A stretch of DNA of 64,000 nt from Bacteroidaceae bacterium (GTDB lineage Bacteria > Bacteroidota > Bacteroidia > Bacteroidales > Bacteroidaceae), in assembly GCA_017645655.1 (NCBI GenBank), contig JAGCNZ010000078.1:20026-84025 (forward strand), in the 5' to 3' direction. The notes under the pieces are model-generated. The model was not told the DNA's origin. It did no database searches and saw only the letters and a program-made list of their open reading frames with translations. Made by a program: the position numbers and the translations under genes. Every line of letters starts with the position of its first letter. Within the stretch, counting starts at the first letter, position 1. Below are positions 1-8,395 of the stretch, one piece after another.

Positions 1-402
1 AACAAACTCTACGGCACTGTGGCGACTGCGCTCTTTGCCGTGCCGAGTTACCGACTGGTCTTCAAAAGGTACAAGATAGAGCGTCCAGACGGACAGCACC
101 TTGCCCTGAACGATACCGAACAGTTCTACGCACAAATCTACAACTCGTGCATCTCCCTGTTGTTCTCCACGTTGCTGCTCCCCATCTGCCTCATAGATGG
201 AGTCGATGACGTGCTGGGCAAGGTCTTCAATGTCGTCACCACAATCTATACCGTTACCCTCTACAAGCAACTCGTGGGGATTAGTTGGTGGAAGAGCGCC
301 TTGCTGAGCTTCCTCGGCTTCATGCTGGCCTTTATCTTCTTCCTGATTGTCTTGATGATTATCTGCATCATCGCAGGCTTGATAGACGAGATCAGTGGAT
401 GA
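1..402 (+). CDS. C-terminal part of a multi-pass membrane protein (DUF3667-like)
   Basis: The reading frame is open from the first base, so the gene starts upstream of the window and only the last 133 residues are seen. They hold several hydrophobic segments, including one around LLFSTLLLPICLI and a long one near the C-terminus (FLGFMLAFIFFLIVLMIICI). The layout resembles the membrane half of DUF3667 proteins, which carry an N-terminal zinc ribbon, but that part is missing here, so the family is a guess. The gene is convergent with glnN and overlaps its 3' end by 11 bp. Confidence 0.6.
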   Translation, partial: NKLYGTVATALFAVPSYRLVFKRYKIERPDGQHLALNDTEQFYAQIYNSCISLLFSTLLLPICLIDGVDDVLGKVFNVVTTIYTVTLYKQLVGISWWKSALLSFLGFMLAFIFFLIVLMIICIIAGLIDEISG

Positions 403-2611
403 ACAGCATCTCGCGATACTTTGGCAAGGGCCAGAGCTCGTCGTCCACGATGAGTTCGAGGTGGTCCACATGGTAGCGTATCTCTTCAATCAGGGGCGCC
501 ACGGTGTCGTGGTAAGCAATGGCACGCTCCCTGCCGTCCTTGATGCGGTTGGCCACGCGGCGTGCTTCGATGAGGCGCTCCACGTTCTCGATGATGAAAG
601 TGTTGTGCTCTCCCATCTGACGTATTAGGCTCAAGTTGGTGCTGTTCAGGCGGTCGGCAGTCTCGGCAGGGAAGATCTGCTTCATGCGATGCACGTTGTC
701 GATGAGTTGGGTCTGGTAGCGAGTCGCCACAGGGATGATGTGGTTCATGCAAATATCGCCGAAGATGCGCGCCTCAATCTGTACCTTCTTGATGTAGGTG
801 TCGAGTTTAATATCGTTGCGCGCTTCGAGTTCGGCCTTGCTCAGCACGTTCATGCGCTGGAACATCTTGACCGTTTCGGGCTTTAGGTACTGGTCGAGGA
901 TAACCGGAGCGCTGGTCTCCACGTCGAGACCACGGCGAGCCGCCTCTTGCTTCCACGCCTCGCTGTATCCGTTGCCGTCGAAGCGTATGGGTTTGCACGT
1001 CTTGATGTCCTCGCGCAGGATGCGCAGGATGGCTTTCGTCGGCTCCAGTCCTTCGGCAATGAGCGCGTCGACACGCGTCTTGAAGTCCGTCAAAGCCTCA
1101 GCCATCGCAGTGTTCAGGACTATCATAGCCGCGGCGCAGTTCTGCTGGCTGCCCACGGCGCGGAACTCGAACCTGTTGCCCGTGAATGCGAAAGGCGAGG
1201 TGCGGTTGCGGTCGGTATTGTCCTGAGTAAGTTCCGGAATCTGCGGTATGTCCAGACTAAGCGTTTGCTTGCTCGAGATGCTGATGACCTCGTCGTCGGT
1301 GCCCCCAGGTTCTCCTTCTCCAGTTCCTTGCCCTTCAAGGTGCTCGAGCAGTTCGCTGATTTCCTTCCCGAGGAAGCTCGACACGATGGCTGGCGGGGCC
1401 TCGGCCGCTCCCAGACGATGCACGTTGGTCGCGCTGATGATGGATGCCTTCAGCAATCCATTGTGACGATAGACCGCCATCAGCGATTCAACAATGAACG
1501 TGACGAAGCGCAGATTGTCGAGCGGCGTCTTGCCAGGGCCGTGCAGCAATATGCCGGTATCGGTCGAGAGACTCCAGTTGTTGTGCTTGCCACTGCCGTT
1601 GATGCCTGCAAACGGCTTTTCATGCAGCAGACAACGGAAGCCGTGTTTGCGAGCGACCTTCTTCATCAGGCTCATGATAAGCATGTTGTGGTCCACGGCG
1701 AGATTCGTCTCCTCGAAAATCGGAGCGAGCTCAAACTGGTTCGGCGCCACCTCGTTATGGCGTGTCTTGCACGGGATGCCAAGTTCCAACGCCTTAATCT
1801 CGAGGTCTTTCATAAAGGCGGCAACGCGCATTGGAATGGAGCCGAAGTAATGGTCGTCCATTTGTTGGTTCTTCGCGCTGTCGTGTCCAAGCAATGTTCG
1901 CCCGGTCATCATCAAATCGGGACGTGCTGCGTAGAGTCCCTCGTCAACGAGAAAATACTCCTGCTCCCAGCCAAGATTGCTGACGACGCGTTTCACGTCA
2001 GGATAGAAATAGCGTGCCACGGCCGTTGCTGCCTTGTCGACAGCCTTGAGCGACTTCTTGAGAGGAGCTTTGTAGTCAAGGGCTTCGCCCGTATAGGAGA
2101 TGAAGATGGTGGGAATCATCAGCGTGTCGCCGAAGACAAAGACAGGGCTGGTAGGGTCCCAAGCGCTGTAACCACGTGCCTCGAACGTGCTTCGGATGCC
2201 TCCCGAGGGGAATGAACTGGCATCGGGCTCCTGCTGTACGAGTTGCTTCCCCGTGAATTCCTCAATCATCCCGCCTTTGCCGTCGTGCTCCACAAAGCCG
2301 TCGTGCTTCTCGGCTGTGCCTTCGGTCAAGGGTTGGAACCAGTGCGTGCAATGCGTTGCGCCAAGTTCCATCGCCCATTTCTTCATGCCAGCGGCAACGG
2401 CGTCGGCTGTCGCCATGTCGAGCGGTGCAGTGCCGTCGATGACGTCGCACATCTTCTTATAAACGTCAGCGGGCAGATAATGCTGCATCTTCTGACGATT
2501 GAAGACGTATTTAGCAAAGAACTCACTGGGACGTTCTTTGCGGTTGGGCACTTCGACGGGCCTTTTCTTGAATGCCTCGCCTACTATCTGAAACCTAAGT
2601 GAACTGGACAT
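392..2611 (-). CDS. glnN: Type III glutamine synthetase
   Basis: This enzyme makes glutamine from glutamate, ammonia and ATP in the cytoplasm. The 739-residue length fits the GSIII family (about 730), which is typical of Bacteroidales and much longer than GSI. Family-like blocks are seen at GWEQEYFL (about 214-221), NEVAPNQFELAP (about 286-297) and GSGKHNNWSL (about 339-348), the last two being metal, substrate and nucleotide site segments. It lies 39 bp behind aguB on the same strand. The two agmatine enzymes upstream release ammonia, so co-transcription would place ammonia recapture beside its source; that coupling is inferred. Confidence 0.95.
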   Translation of the reverse strand: MSSSLRFQIVGEAFKKRPVEVPNRKERPSEFFAKYVFNRQKMQHYLPADVYKKMCDVIDGTAPLDMATADAVAAGMKKWAMELGATHCTHWFQPLTEGTAEKHDGFVEHDGKGGMIEEFTGKQLVQQEPDASSFPSGGIRSTFEARGYSAWDPTSPVFVFGDTLMIPTIFISYTGEALDYKAPLKKSLKAVDKAATAVARYFYPDVKRVVSNLGWEQEYFLVDEGLYAARPDLMMTGRTLLGHDSAKNQQMDDHYFGSIPMRVAAFMKDLEIKALELGIPCKTRHNEVAPNQFELAPIFEETNLAVDHNMLIMSLMKKVARKHGFRCLLHEKPFAGINGSGKHNNWSLSTDTGILLHGPGKTPLDNLRFVTFIVESLMAVYRHNGLLKASIISATNVHRLGAAEAPPAIVSSFLGKEISELLEHLEGQGTGEGEPGGTDDEVISISSKQTLSLDIPQIPELTQDNTDRNRTSPFAFTGNRFEFRAVGSQQNCAAAMIVLNTAMAEALTDFKTRVDALIAEGLEPTKAILRILREDIKTCKPIRFDGNGYSEAWKQEAARRGLDVETSAPVILDQYLKPETVKMFQRMNVLSKAELEARNDIKLDTYIKKVQIEARIFGDICMNHIIPVATRYQTQLIDNVHRMKQIFPAETADRLNSTNLSLIRQMGEHNTFIIENVERLIEARRVANRIKDGRERAIAYHDTVAPLIEEIRYHVDHLELIVDDELWPLPKYREMLFIH

Positions 2612-2650
2612 GTTTGGATGTATGATGTGTGATGTGAGACGTTGGATGAG

Positions 2651-3541
2651 TTATTTGTCGTCAATGAAGCGACGGGTTAAGCCTTCGTAGGCATCGATTC
2701 TTCTGTCGCGCAGGAAGGGCCACCACTGGCGGACGCTCTCCGTGCGACGCAAGTCGACCTCCACCACGACTGCTTCTTGCTTGTTGTCGCTGGCCTGATA
2801 AAGCAGTTCGCCTTGCTGTCCGGCGATGAAACTGCTTCCCCAGAACCTGATGCCTCCGGTCATACCGCTTGGATCGGGTTCGAGGCCAACTCGGTTAACA
2901 ACGACGACAGGTATGCCGTTGGCGATGGCGTGGCTGCGCTGGATGGTCATCCAGGCGTCGCGCTGGCGTTGCTGCTCCTCTTTCGTGTCGGAACTCTCAT
3001 AGCCAATAGCTGTTGGGTAGATGAGGAGGTCGGCTCCTTGCAGCGCCATGAGCCGTGCTCCTTCGGGATACCATTGATCCCAGCATACTTGCACTCCGAG
3101 CTTGCCTATGCTTGTCTGTATGGGATGGAAACCGAGGTCGCCAGGCGTAAAGTAGAACTTCTCGTAGTATGCAGGGTCGTCGGGGATGTGCATCTTGCGG
3201 TGCATGCCGGCAATGCTTCCGTCGCTGTCGAAGACGACGGCCGTGTTGTGATAGAGTCCGGGGGCGCGTCGCTCGAACAGGCTCGTGACGATTACGACCT
3301 CGTTCTTCTTGGCAAGTTTGGAATAGAACTCAGTTGCTTCGCCTGGAATGGGCAGGGCAAAGCGGAAGTTAGCCGTGTCTTCTGTCTGACAGAAATACGG
3401 GCTGTCGTGCAATTCTTGCAGGACGATGAGCTTGGCACCTTGGTTGGCAAGCTTTGTGATGTTAGGTGCTATCTTCTTACGATTCTCGGCGATGATGGCC
3501 GTGCAGCGTTGTTGGATGATTCCTATTTTAAGTAGTTTCAT
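2651..3541 (-). CDS. aguB: N-carbamoylputrescine amidase
   Basis: This enzyme hydrolyses N-carbamoylputrescine to putrescine, CO2 and ammonia. It is a 296-residue nitrilase-superfamily protein with the Glu-Lys-Cys triad visible as E43 (VLQELHD), K116 (HRKMHIPD) and C153 (VQVCWDQW). The start MKLLKIGIIQ is chosen because it gives the family N-terminus and overlaps the aguA stop by 4 bp (ATGA). The frame stays open further upstream, but that part is antisense to aguA and not protein-like. The overlap implies translational coupling with agmatine deiminase, the preceding pathway step. Confidence 0.94.
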   Translation of the reverse strand: MKLLKIGIIQQRCTAIIAENRKKIAPNITKLANQGAKLIVLQELHDSPYFCQTEDTANFRFALPIPGEATEFYSKLAKKNEVVIVTSLFERRAPGLYHNTAVVFDSDGSIAGMHRKMHIPDDPAYYEKFYFTPGDLGFHPIQTSIGKLGVQVCWDQWYPEGARLMALQGADLLIYPTAIGYESSDTKEEQQRQRDAWMTIQRSHAIANGIPVVVVNRVGLEPDPSGMTGGIRFWGSSFIAGQQGELLYQASDNKQEAVVVEVDLRRTESVRQWWPFLRDRRIDAYEGLTRRFIDDK

Positions 3542-4578
3542 AGTGTTTCTCTGGGGAACTGCATTGTACAGCAATGCAGGCTTCCATGTTGTGTGATGAG
3601 TATTTGGCAATCGATGCCGATGATTTCGTGATTTGGGAAAGCTTTGCGAAGTTGTTGCTCTGCTTTGATGTCTGTGTCGGGATTGCCGTAGGTGGGCATC
3701 AGGACGGCTCCATTCGTGATGAGGAAGTTGGCATAAGTGGCAGGCAGACGGGTGCCGTCTTCGTCGTAGGCGGGCTTCGCCATGGGCAGGGGCACGAGTC
3801 GGTAGGGATTGCCCTGTGTCGTGCGGAATTCCTTGAGCTGTGCTTCCATGCGTTGCAGCTCGTCGTAGTGCTCGTCGTCCCTGTCGAGGCATTGTACGTA
3901 GGCAATGGTGTCGTCGGGGCAGAAGCGTGCCAGCGTGTCGATGTGGCTGTCGGTGTCGTCGCCTGCAAGGTAGCCGTGGTCGAGCCAGAGGATGCGTTCG
4001 GCATGAAGGTAGGCGAGGAGACGGTCTTCTATCTGCTCTTGTGTCAAGGGCTGATTGCGGTTCGGTGCGAGGAGGCATTTGCTTGTCGTCATGATGGTTC
4101 CCATGCCGTCGCTTTCGATGCTGCCGCCTTCGAGGACAAAGTCGAGGTGGTCTTCGTACTTTCCTTTCAGTATCTTATTGTGCGCCATTCTGCGGCAGAT
4201 GCAGTTGTCGAACTTTGAGGGGAACTTCTCTCCCCAGCCGTTGAACTTGAAGTCGAGCAGTCGGGGGCTGTCGGGAGCGAGCAGTGTGATGAAACCATGG
4301 TCGCGAGCCCAGGTGTCGTTGGATGGTGCTTTGCAGAACGTGATGCGCTTCATGTTCTCGGTAGGCAGGTAGGCGGCGAGCAGTTCCTGTACCTGCTGTG
4401 GCTTCGGCGCTACTATAATTAAATGTACGCGCGCGGAGAGAGCCCTTGCCATTGCCATGTAGCAACGCACCACATCCTTCAGGATGGGTCGCCAATCCGT
4501 GGAGCTGTGCGGCCAGGTTAACTGCACGGCACCCTGTTCGTGCCATTCTGCTGGCATGTATGTGCTGCTGTTCGACAT
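3538..4578 (-). CDS. aguA: Agmatine deiminase
   Basis: This enzyme converts agmatine to N-carbamoylputrescine plus ammonia. The 346 residues show the peptidyl-arginine-deiminase-like fold signatures: NDTWARDHG near residue 90, LEGGSIESDG in the middle, and the C-terminal HGSLHCCTMQ, where C336 follows the conserved His and is the expected nucleophile. A second Cys (C337) sits next to it. It is the first gene of aguA-aguB-glnN, with a promoter about 25 bp upstream. The start MSNSS is the only ATG near the family N-terminus (YMPAEWHEQGAV). Confidence 0.94.
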   Translation of the reverse strand: MSNSSTYMPAEWHEQGAVQLTWPHSSTDWRPILKDVVRCYMAMARALSARVHLIIVAPKPQQVQELLAAYLPTENMKRITFCKAPSNDTWARDHGFITLLAPDSPRLLDFKFNGWGEKFPSKFDNCICRRMAHNKILKGKYEDHLDFVLEGGSIESDGMGTIMTTSKCLLAPNRNQPLTQEQIEDRLLAYLHAERILWLDHGYLAGDDTDSHIDTLARFCPDDTIAYVQCLDRDDEHYDELQRMEAQLKEFRTTQGNPYRLVPLPMAKPAYDEDGTRLPATYANFLITNGAVLMPTYGNPDTDIKAEQQLRKAFPNHEIIGIDCQILITQHGSLHCCTMQFPRETL

Positions 4579-4600
4579 GAGATGCTGTCCTACGAGATTG

Positions 4601-4633
4601 CAAAGTTACGAATAAATTAAGAAATAATGCAAA
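4601..4633 (-). promoter_or_regulatory. Promoter of the aguA-aguB-glnN operon
   Basis: On the minus strand TAACTTTG lies at 4608-4601 and TTTG at 4633-4630, 21 bp apart. This matches the Bacteroidetes TAnnTTTG / TTTG consensus and would start transcription about 15-20 bases before aguA. Its -33 box lies within 5 bp of the -33 box of the oppositely oriented Nif3 promoter. Confidence 0.7.
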
Positions 4634-4637
4634 TATA

Positions 4638-4669
4638 TTTGTTTTTTTACGCAGAAAGCTGTATCTTTG
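4638..4669 (+). promoter_or_regulatory. Promoter of the Nif3-like gene
   Basis: TTTG at 4638-4641 and TATCTTTG at 4662-4669 are separated by 20 bp, a good Bacteroidetes promoter. Because transcription would begin near 4675, an upstream in-frame ATG at 4627 cannot be the start and the ATG at 4711 is favoured. Confidence 0.75.
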
Positions 4670-4710
4670 CAGCGCAATTCGAAAGAATATGCACTAAAAC
4701 ATACTATCGT

Positions 4711-5526
4711 ATGAGCGTTAGAGTTCAAGACGTCATCTGCGCCCTTGAAGATTTCGCGCCTCTGCCTCTGCAGGAAAGCTACGATAATGCTGGCTTGCAA
4801 GTTGGATTGACAGAGACGGAATTGTCAGGGGTTTTATTGTGCCTTGACGTGACTGAGGCGGTGATTCGCGAGGCGATGGAGCTGGGATGCAACATGGTTG
4901 TGTCGCATCATCCCTTGATTTTCCATGCTCTCAGGCACGTGACGGATGCCGATGCTGTGCAGCGCTGCGTCCGTTTGGCCGTGCAGAACGACATTGCCAT
5001 CTACTCGGCGCATACCAACCTGGATGCGGCTGTGGACGGCGTCAACTACATGATGGCGGAGCGCTTGGGACTGATGGATGTGGTGCTTTTGCAGCCCCGT
5101 CAGGTTTCGGTCGGCACAGGTTCGGCTTCCCACACGGTCCAGGCCGGTGCGGGTGTGATAGGTTATCTGCCCGAGGGCGAGGATTCGTTTGCTTTCCTGC
5201 AGAGGGTGAAGCAGGCTTTTGGCGTGGAGTGCCTGATGCACAACGAGTTGCTGCCTCGTCCCATTCAGAGCGTCGCCATTTGCGGTGGGGCAGGGGACTT
5301 CCTTCTGGAGGAGGCCCTGAGTGTCGGCGCGGATGCCTTCCTGACGGGAGAGATGCACTATCATCAGTATTTCGGCCACGACGGGCAGATACAGATTGGC
5401 GTGCTCGGGCATTATCAGAGCGAGCAGTACACGATGGACATCTTCAATACGGTGATAGGCGAGAAGTGCCCCAGATTGCCGCTCTTCAAGACGACTGTCT
5501 GCACGAACCCCATCAAGTATCTCTAA
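4711..5526 (+). CDS. Nif3-like dinuclear metal-centre protein
   Basis: A 271-residue NIF3/YbgI-family protein. These are toroidal hexamers with two metals per subunit; their role is debated (GTP cyclohydrolase I type 2 is a common database label). Metal-ligand motifs HHPLIFHAL, AHTNLDA and GEMHYHQYFGHD are visible, as is the N-terminal YDNAGLQVG. The start MSVRVQDV is chosen since it follows the promoter and matches the family start. The zinc-ribbon gene follows 112 bp downstream on the same strand, a pairing often seen in Bacteroidetes. Confidence 0.9.
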   Translation: MSVRVQDVICALEDFAPLPLQESYDNAGLQVGLTETELSGVLLCLDVTEAVIREAMELGCNMVVSHHPLIFHALRHVTDADAVQRCVRLAVQNDIAIYSAHTNLDAAVDGVNYMMAERLGLMDVVLLQPRQVSVGTGSASHTVQAGAGVIGYLPEGEDSFAFLQRVKQAFGVECLMHNELLPRPIQSVAICGGAGDFLLEEALSVGADAFLTGEMHYHQYFGHDGQIQIGVLGHYQSEQYTMDIFNTVIGEKCPRLPLFKTTVCTNPIKYL

Positions 5527-5638
5527 GTCCCTCACGGACTCCCCAAAGCAAACTTCTCTGCCAACCTCCCCTAATGGGAATGGCTCGAAGAAGGACGTAA
5601 ATAGACAAATGGTAAATCACTAAATAGTAAATAACATT

Positions 5639-6466
5639 ATGGCAAGAGAAAAAGCTAAGAAAGACCCTGCTGACTACAGCGTCGAGGAGAAACTCAAGAA
5701 CCTTTATGCCTTGCAGAGCATCCTTTCCGAGATTGATGGCATCAAGACGCTTCGCGGAGAGCTCCCTCTCGAGGTGCAGGACCTGGAGGACGAAATCGAA
5801 GGTATGACCACTCGCATCGAGAAGATTACTGGCGACATCGCTGAGCTGAAGAAGGAAATCAGCGAGCGCAACGCTAAGATTGCCGAGAACAAGACGAACA
5901 TCGAGCGCTACAACACGCAGATGGACAGCGTGCGCAACAATCGCGAATACGACAGCCTGACGAAGCAAGTGGAGTATGCCGACCTGGACAACCAGCTTCA
6001 CGAGAAGAAGATTCGCGAGGCTAAGGACATCGTCGAGGCTAAGACTGCCGAGATGACGCGTTGCAACCTCGACGTCAACGACCGCCGCGTGCTCCTCGAG
6101 ACGAAGAAGGAGGAACTGGAGGAAATCGTGAGCGAGACAAAGGCTGAGGAAGAAAAGCTCCGCGAAAGGGCCAAGAACCTGGAGCTTACCATCGAGCCCC
6201 GTCTCCTGAACGCCTTCAAGCGCATCCGTCGCAACAGCCGCAACGGCCTCGGCATCGTCTCCGTGCAGCGCGACGCTTGCTGCGGTTGCTTCAACAAGAT
6301 ACCGCCACAGCGACAGCTCGACATCCGCAGCCGAAAGAAGATTATCGTCTGCGAGTACTGCGGCCGCATTATGATCGACCGCGAACTGGCCGGACTCCCC
6401 TCCGAGGTGCAGGAAGGCGCTAAGAAAGCCACGCGCAAACGTACGACAAAGAAGAAGGAAGACTAA
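5639..6466 (+). CDS. Coiled-coil protein with C-terminal C4 zinc ribbon
   Basis: A 275-residue protein whose residues 15-190 form a long heptad-rich coiled coil. A C4 zinc ribbon follows, with C214-x2-C217 and C238-x2-C241, and then a Lys/Arg-rich tail. This matches the CT398-like/DUF164 zinc-ribbon family, thought to bind nucleic acid or act as an adaptor; no enzyme activity is implied. It probably shares a transcript with the Nif3-like gene, a neighbour in many genomes of the phylum. Confidence 0.85.
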   Translation: MAREKAKKDPADYSVEEKLKNLYALQSILSEIDGIKTLRGELPLEVQDLEDEIEGMTTRIEKITGDIAELKKEISERNAKIAENKTNIERYNTQMDSVRNNREYDSLTKQVEYADLDNQLHEKKIREAKDIVEAKTAEMTRCNLDVNDRRVLLETKKEELEEIVSETKAEEEKLRERAKNLELTIEPRLLNAFKRIRRNSRNGLGIVSVQRDACCGCFNKIPPQRQLDIRSRKKIIVCEYCGRIMIDRELAGLPSEVQEGAKKATRKRTTKKKED

Positions 6467-6536
6467 ACCCCTCCTTCCCTTGAAATCAGACAGGGGGTGC
6501 CTTTATGAGAATAGAGGCACGCCCGGTCGGCAAATC

Positions 6537-6688
6537 AGGCGTGGAGTGATTCCAAACGACACGTGGGTAAAATGAAATTATCACGTGGAATATTTCAAAT
6601 ATCACGTGGGTAAAATGAATTTATCACGTGGGTAAAATGAATTTATCACGTGGGTAAAATACAAGCATCACGTGCCGCGTTTGAAAAC
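6537..6688 (+). repeat. Array of 21-22 bp direct repeats with CACGTG core (array 1)
   Basis: Six clear units and one degenerate unit lie end to end at 6537-6557, 6558-6579, 6580-6600 (21 bp), 6601-6622, 6623-6644, 6645-6666 and 6667-6688. The best units begin ATCACGTGGG and end AAATGAATTT. The array fills most of the gap between the zinc-ribbon gene and the GT2 gene and has no coding potential. The rest of this gap shows nothing clear. Confidence 0.9.
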
Positions 6689-6717
6689 ATAGAGTGTTTA
6701 ACAGGCAAACTAACTAC

Positions 6718-7530
6718 ATGGAAGAACTTGTTTCTGTCATCATGCCCACCTACAATGGCGCTAAATACATTGCGGCAAGCATAGACAGCATCATATCGCA
6801 AACATATCAGAACTGGGAACTCATCATCACAGACGACTGCTCCAGCGACGACTCTCAGGAAATCATCAAGAGTTATGTCGCCAAGGATTCCCGCATACGC
6901 GGCTTCTTCTTCGAAGAGAACCAAGGCTCCGGAGCAACTCGAAACAAGTGCATCGAAGAGGCTCGCGGACGCTACCTCGCTTTCTGCGACAGCGACGACC
7001 GCTGGCTCCCCGAGAAACTGGAAAAGCAGATTGCATTCATGCAGGAGCATGACTATGCATTCACCTTCGCAAGCTACTACACTTGCGACGAGGAAGGAAC
7101 CGTCAACGGCATCATTGTCGCACCCGAGAAACAAACCCTCACCAACACCAAGCGCGACGACAAAATAGGCTTCCTCACGGCCATCTACGACACCAAACAC
7201 TGCCCAAAGATGCTCATGCCCCTGCAGCGCAAGCGCCAGGACTGGGCCTACGTGCTCAGCATACACCAGAAGATAGGCACCGCCTACGCCATCCAGGAGC
7301 CCCTCGGCATATATCGCCTCCACCAGAACTCCATCTCGCACAACAAATGGTCGCTCATCAAGTACAACGCCTCGGTCTATCAGAACGTCTTCGGCTACGG
7401 CAAACTCCGATCCTATGCCTACCTCTTCACGTTCTTCCTGCCCACATACTTTACCAAACGCATCCGCAACAAGATACTGAACAAACGCTACAGCCAACTT
7501 TGGCAAGACTTTAGGAGGAGTCAATCTTAG
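6718..7530 (+). CDS. Family 2 glycosyltransferase
   Basis: A 270-residue GT-A fold enzyme expected to transfer a sugar from an NDP-sugar during surface polysaccharide assembly. Near the N-terminus VSVIMPTYNGAKYI is the nucleotide-binding strand-loop, followed by DDCSSDDS and CDSDDRWLPEK, the metal-binding DxD-like site. The ATG at 6718 is preferred over a GTG 24 bp upstream that abuts the repeat array. The GH16 gene follows after 3 bp, so the two are co-transcribed. The acceptor and donor cannot be read from sequence. Confidence 0.9.
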   Translation: MEELVSVIMPTYNGAKYIAASIDSIISQTYQNWELIITDDCSSDDSQEIIKSYVAKDSRIRGFFFEENQGSGATRNKCIEEARGRYLAFCDSDDRWLPEKLEKQIAFMQEHDYAFTFASYYTCDEEGTVNGIIVAPEKQTLTNTKRDDKIGFLTAIYDTKHCPKMLMPLQRKRQDWAYVLSIHQKIGTAYAIQEPLGIYRLHQNSISHNKWSLIKYNASVYQNVFGYGKLRSYAYLFTFFLPTYFTKRIRNKILNKRYSQLWQDFRRSQS

Positions 7531-7533
7531 TTT

Positions 7534-8337
7534 ATGAATTATATTGTTTTCCTTTACGTTTTGATATTAGGGCTTTTTACCAAGTTCACTCCTGTCGAGG
7601 CACAGCAAAACTATGTTCTGGTCTTTTCCGATGAGTTCAACCAACCCAATGGCAGTAAGCCCGACCCAGCCAAATGGAATCGTTCGAAGCGAAATCCCAG
7701 CACGTCGTCGAGGTGGAACAGCAACTCCGATAAGGTCGTGTACATCAAGAACGGATCATTAGTATGCAGGGCCGTCCCCAACAAGTGGGAACCGACAGAC
7801 ACCGCAAAGATGCTGACAGGTGGCGTGAATACCAGAGACAAGTTTGAGTTCAAATATGGAAAAGTGGAGGTTCGCATGAAGACCAACCTCAGAATAGGTA
7901 ACTTCCCTGCGGCATGGATGTCGAAAACGTTCAAGGAAAAGCAAAACCTATATGGGGAGATAGACATCGCCGAAGTCTTCAGTAACCAAAAGAGGGTTCA
8001 CCACACCATTCACTCACAATACACTCAGACACATCGGAAGCATGGATTGAAAAACACCTTTGGGAAAGCGATTGATGTAAGTAAGTGGCATGTGTATGGT
8101 GTAGAGTGGACGCCAGACTATGTGATGTGGACAGTAGATGGTGAGACTACGGGCATCTTTAAGAAACCAACAGACAAGAAGTTGCTGGATGAAGGTGCTT
8201 GGACGTTTGATTATCCTTTTTACCTGATTCTCAATCAAGCCGTGGGGGCAGGCCGTCCTGGAGGAGTGGCATATCCCAATACTAAGAAAATCTATGAGAC
8301 ACGCTTCGATTGGATAAGGGTCTTCCAACGGAAGTGA
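7534..8337 (+). CDS. Secreted family 16 glycoside hydrolase
   Basis: A 267-residue protein with a signal peptide (about residues 1-23, cut after VEA) and a GH16 jelly-roll domain. The catalytic signature ExDxxE is intact as E142, D144 and E147 in GEIDIAEVF. GH16 enzymes cleave beta-1,3/1,4-glucans, galactans and similar polymers in the periplasm or outside. Its position between a glycosyltransferase and a TupA-like gene suggests that it trims or releases the polysaccharide made by this locus rather than feeding on dietary glycans; that is inference. Confidence 0.9.
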   Translation: MNYIVFLYVLILGLFTKFTPVEAQQNYVLVFSDEFNQPNGSKPDPAKWNRSKRNPSTSSRWNSNSDKVVYIKNGSLVCRAVPNKWEPTDTAKMLTGGVNTRDKFEFKYGKVEVRMKTNLRIGNFPAAWMSKTFKEKQNLYGEIDIAEVFSNQKRVHHTIHSQYTQTHRKHGLKNTFGKAIDVSKWHVYGVEWTPDYVMWTVDGETTGIFKKPTDKKLLDEGAWTFDYPFYLILNQAVGAGRPGGVAYPNTKKIYETRFDWIRVFQRK

Positions 8338-8395
8338 TTGTTTATCACAAAATAGCGAACCAAGGATACTAATAACCAAAATACTTTCTAATAGC

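Noticed and set aside
947-2215. Long plus-strand frame opposite glnN
   Set aside because: It is antisense to a clear GSIII and its peptide has no protein-like pattern; GC-rich codon use opens the opposite frame.
2651-4078. N-terminal extension of the aguB frame
   Set aside because: The extra 179 residues are low-complexity and antisense-frame-like over aguA; the ATG at 3541 gives the family start and an ATGA overlap.
6490-6525. Terminator after the zinc-ribbon gene
   Set aside because: A short GTGCCT/AGGCAC stem exists but it is weak and no T run follows.
6537-6688. CRISPR array
   Set aside because: Units follow each other with no spacers and the period is only 21-22 bp; no cas genes are present.
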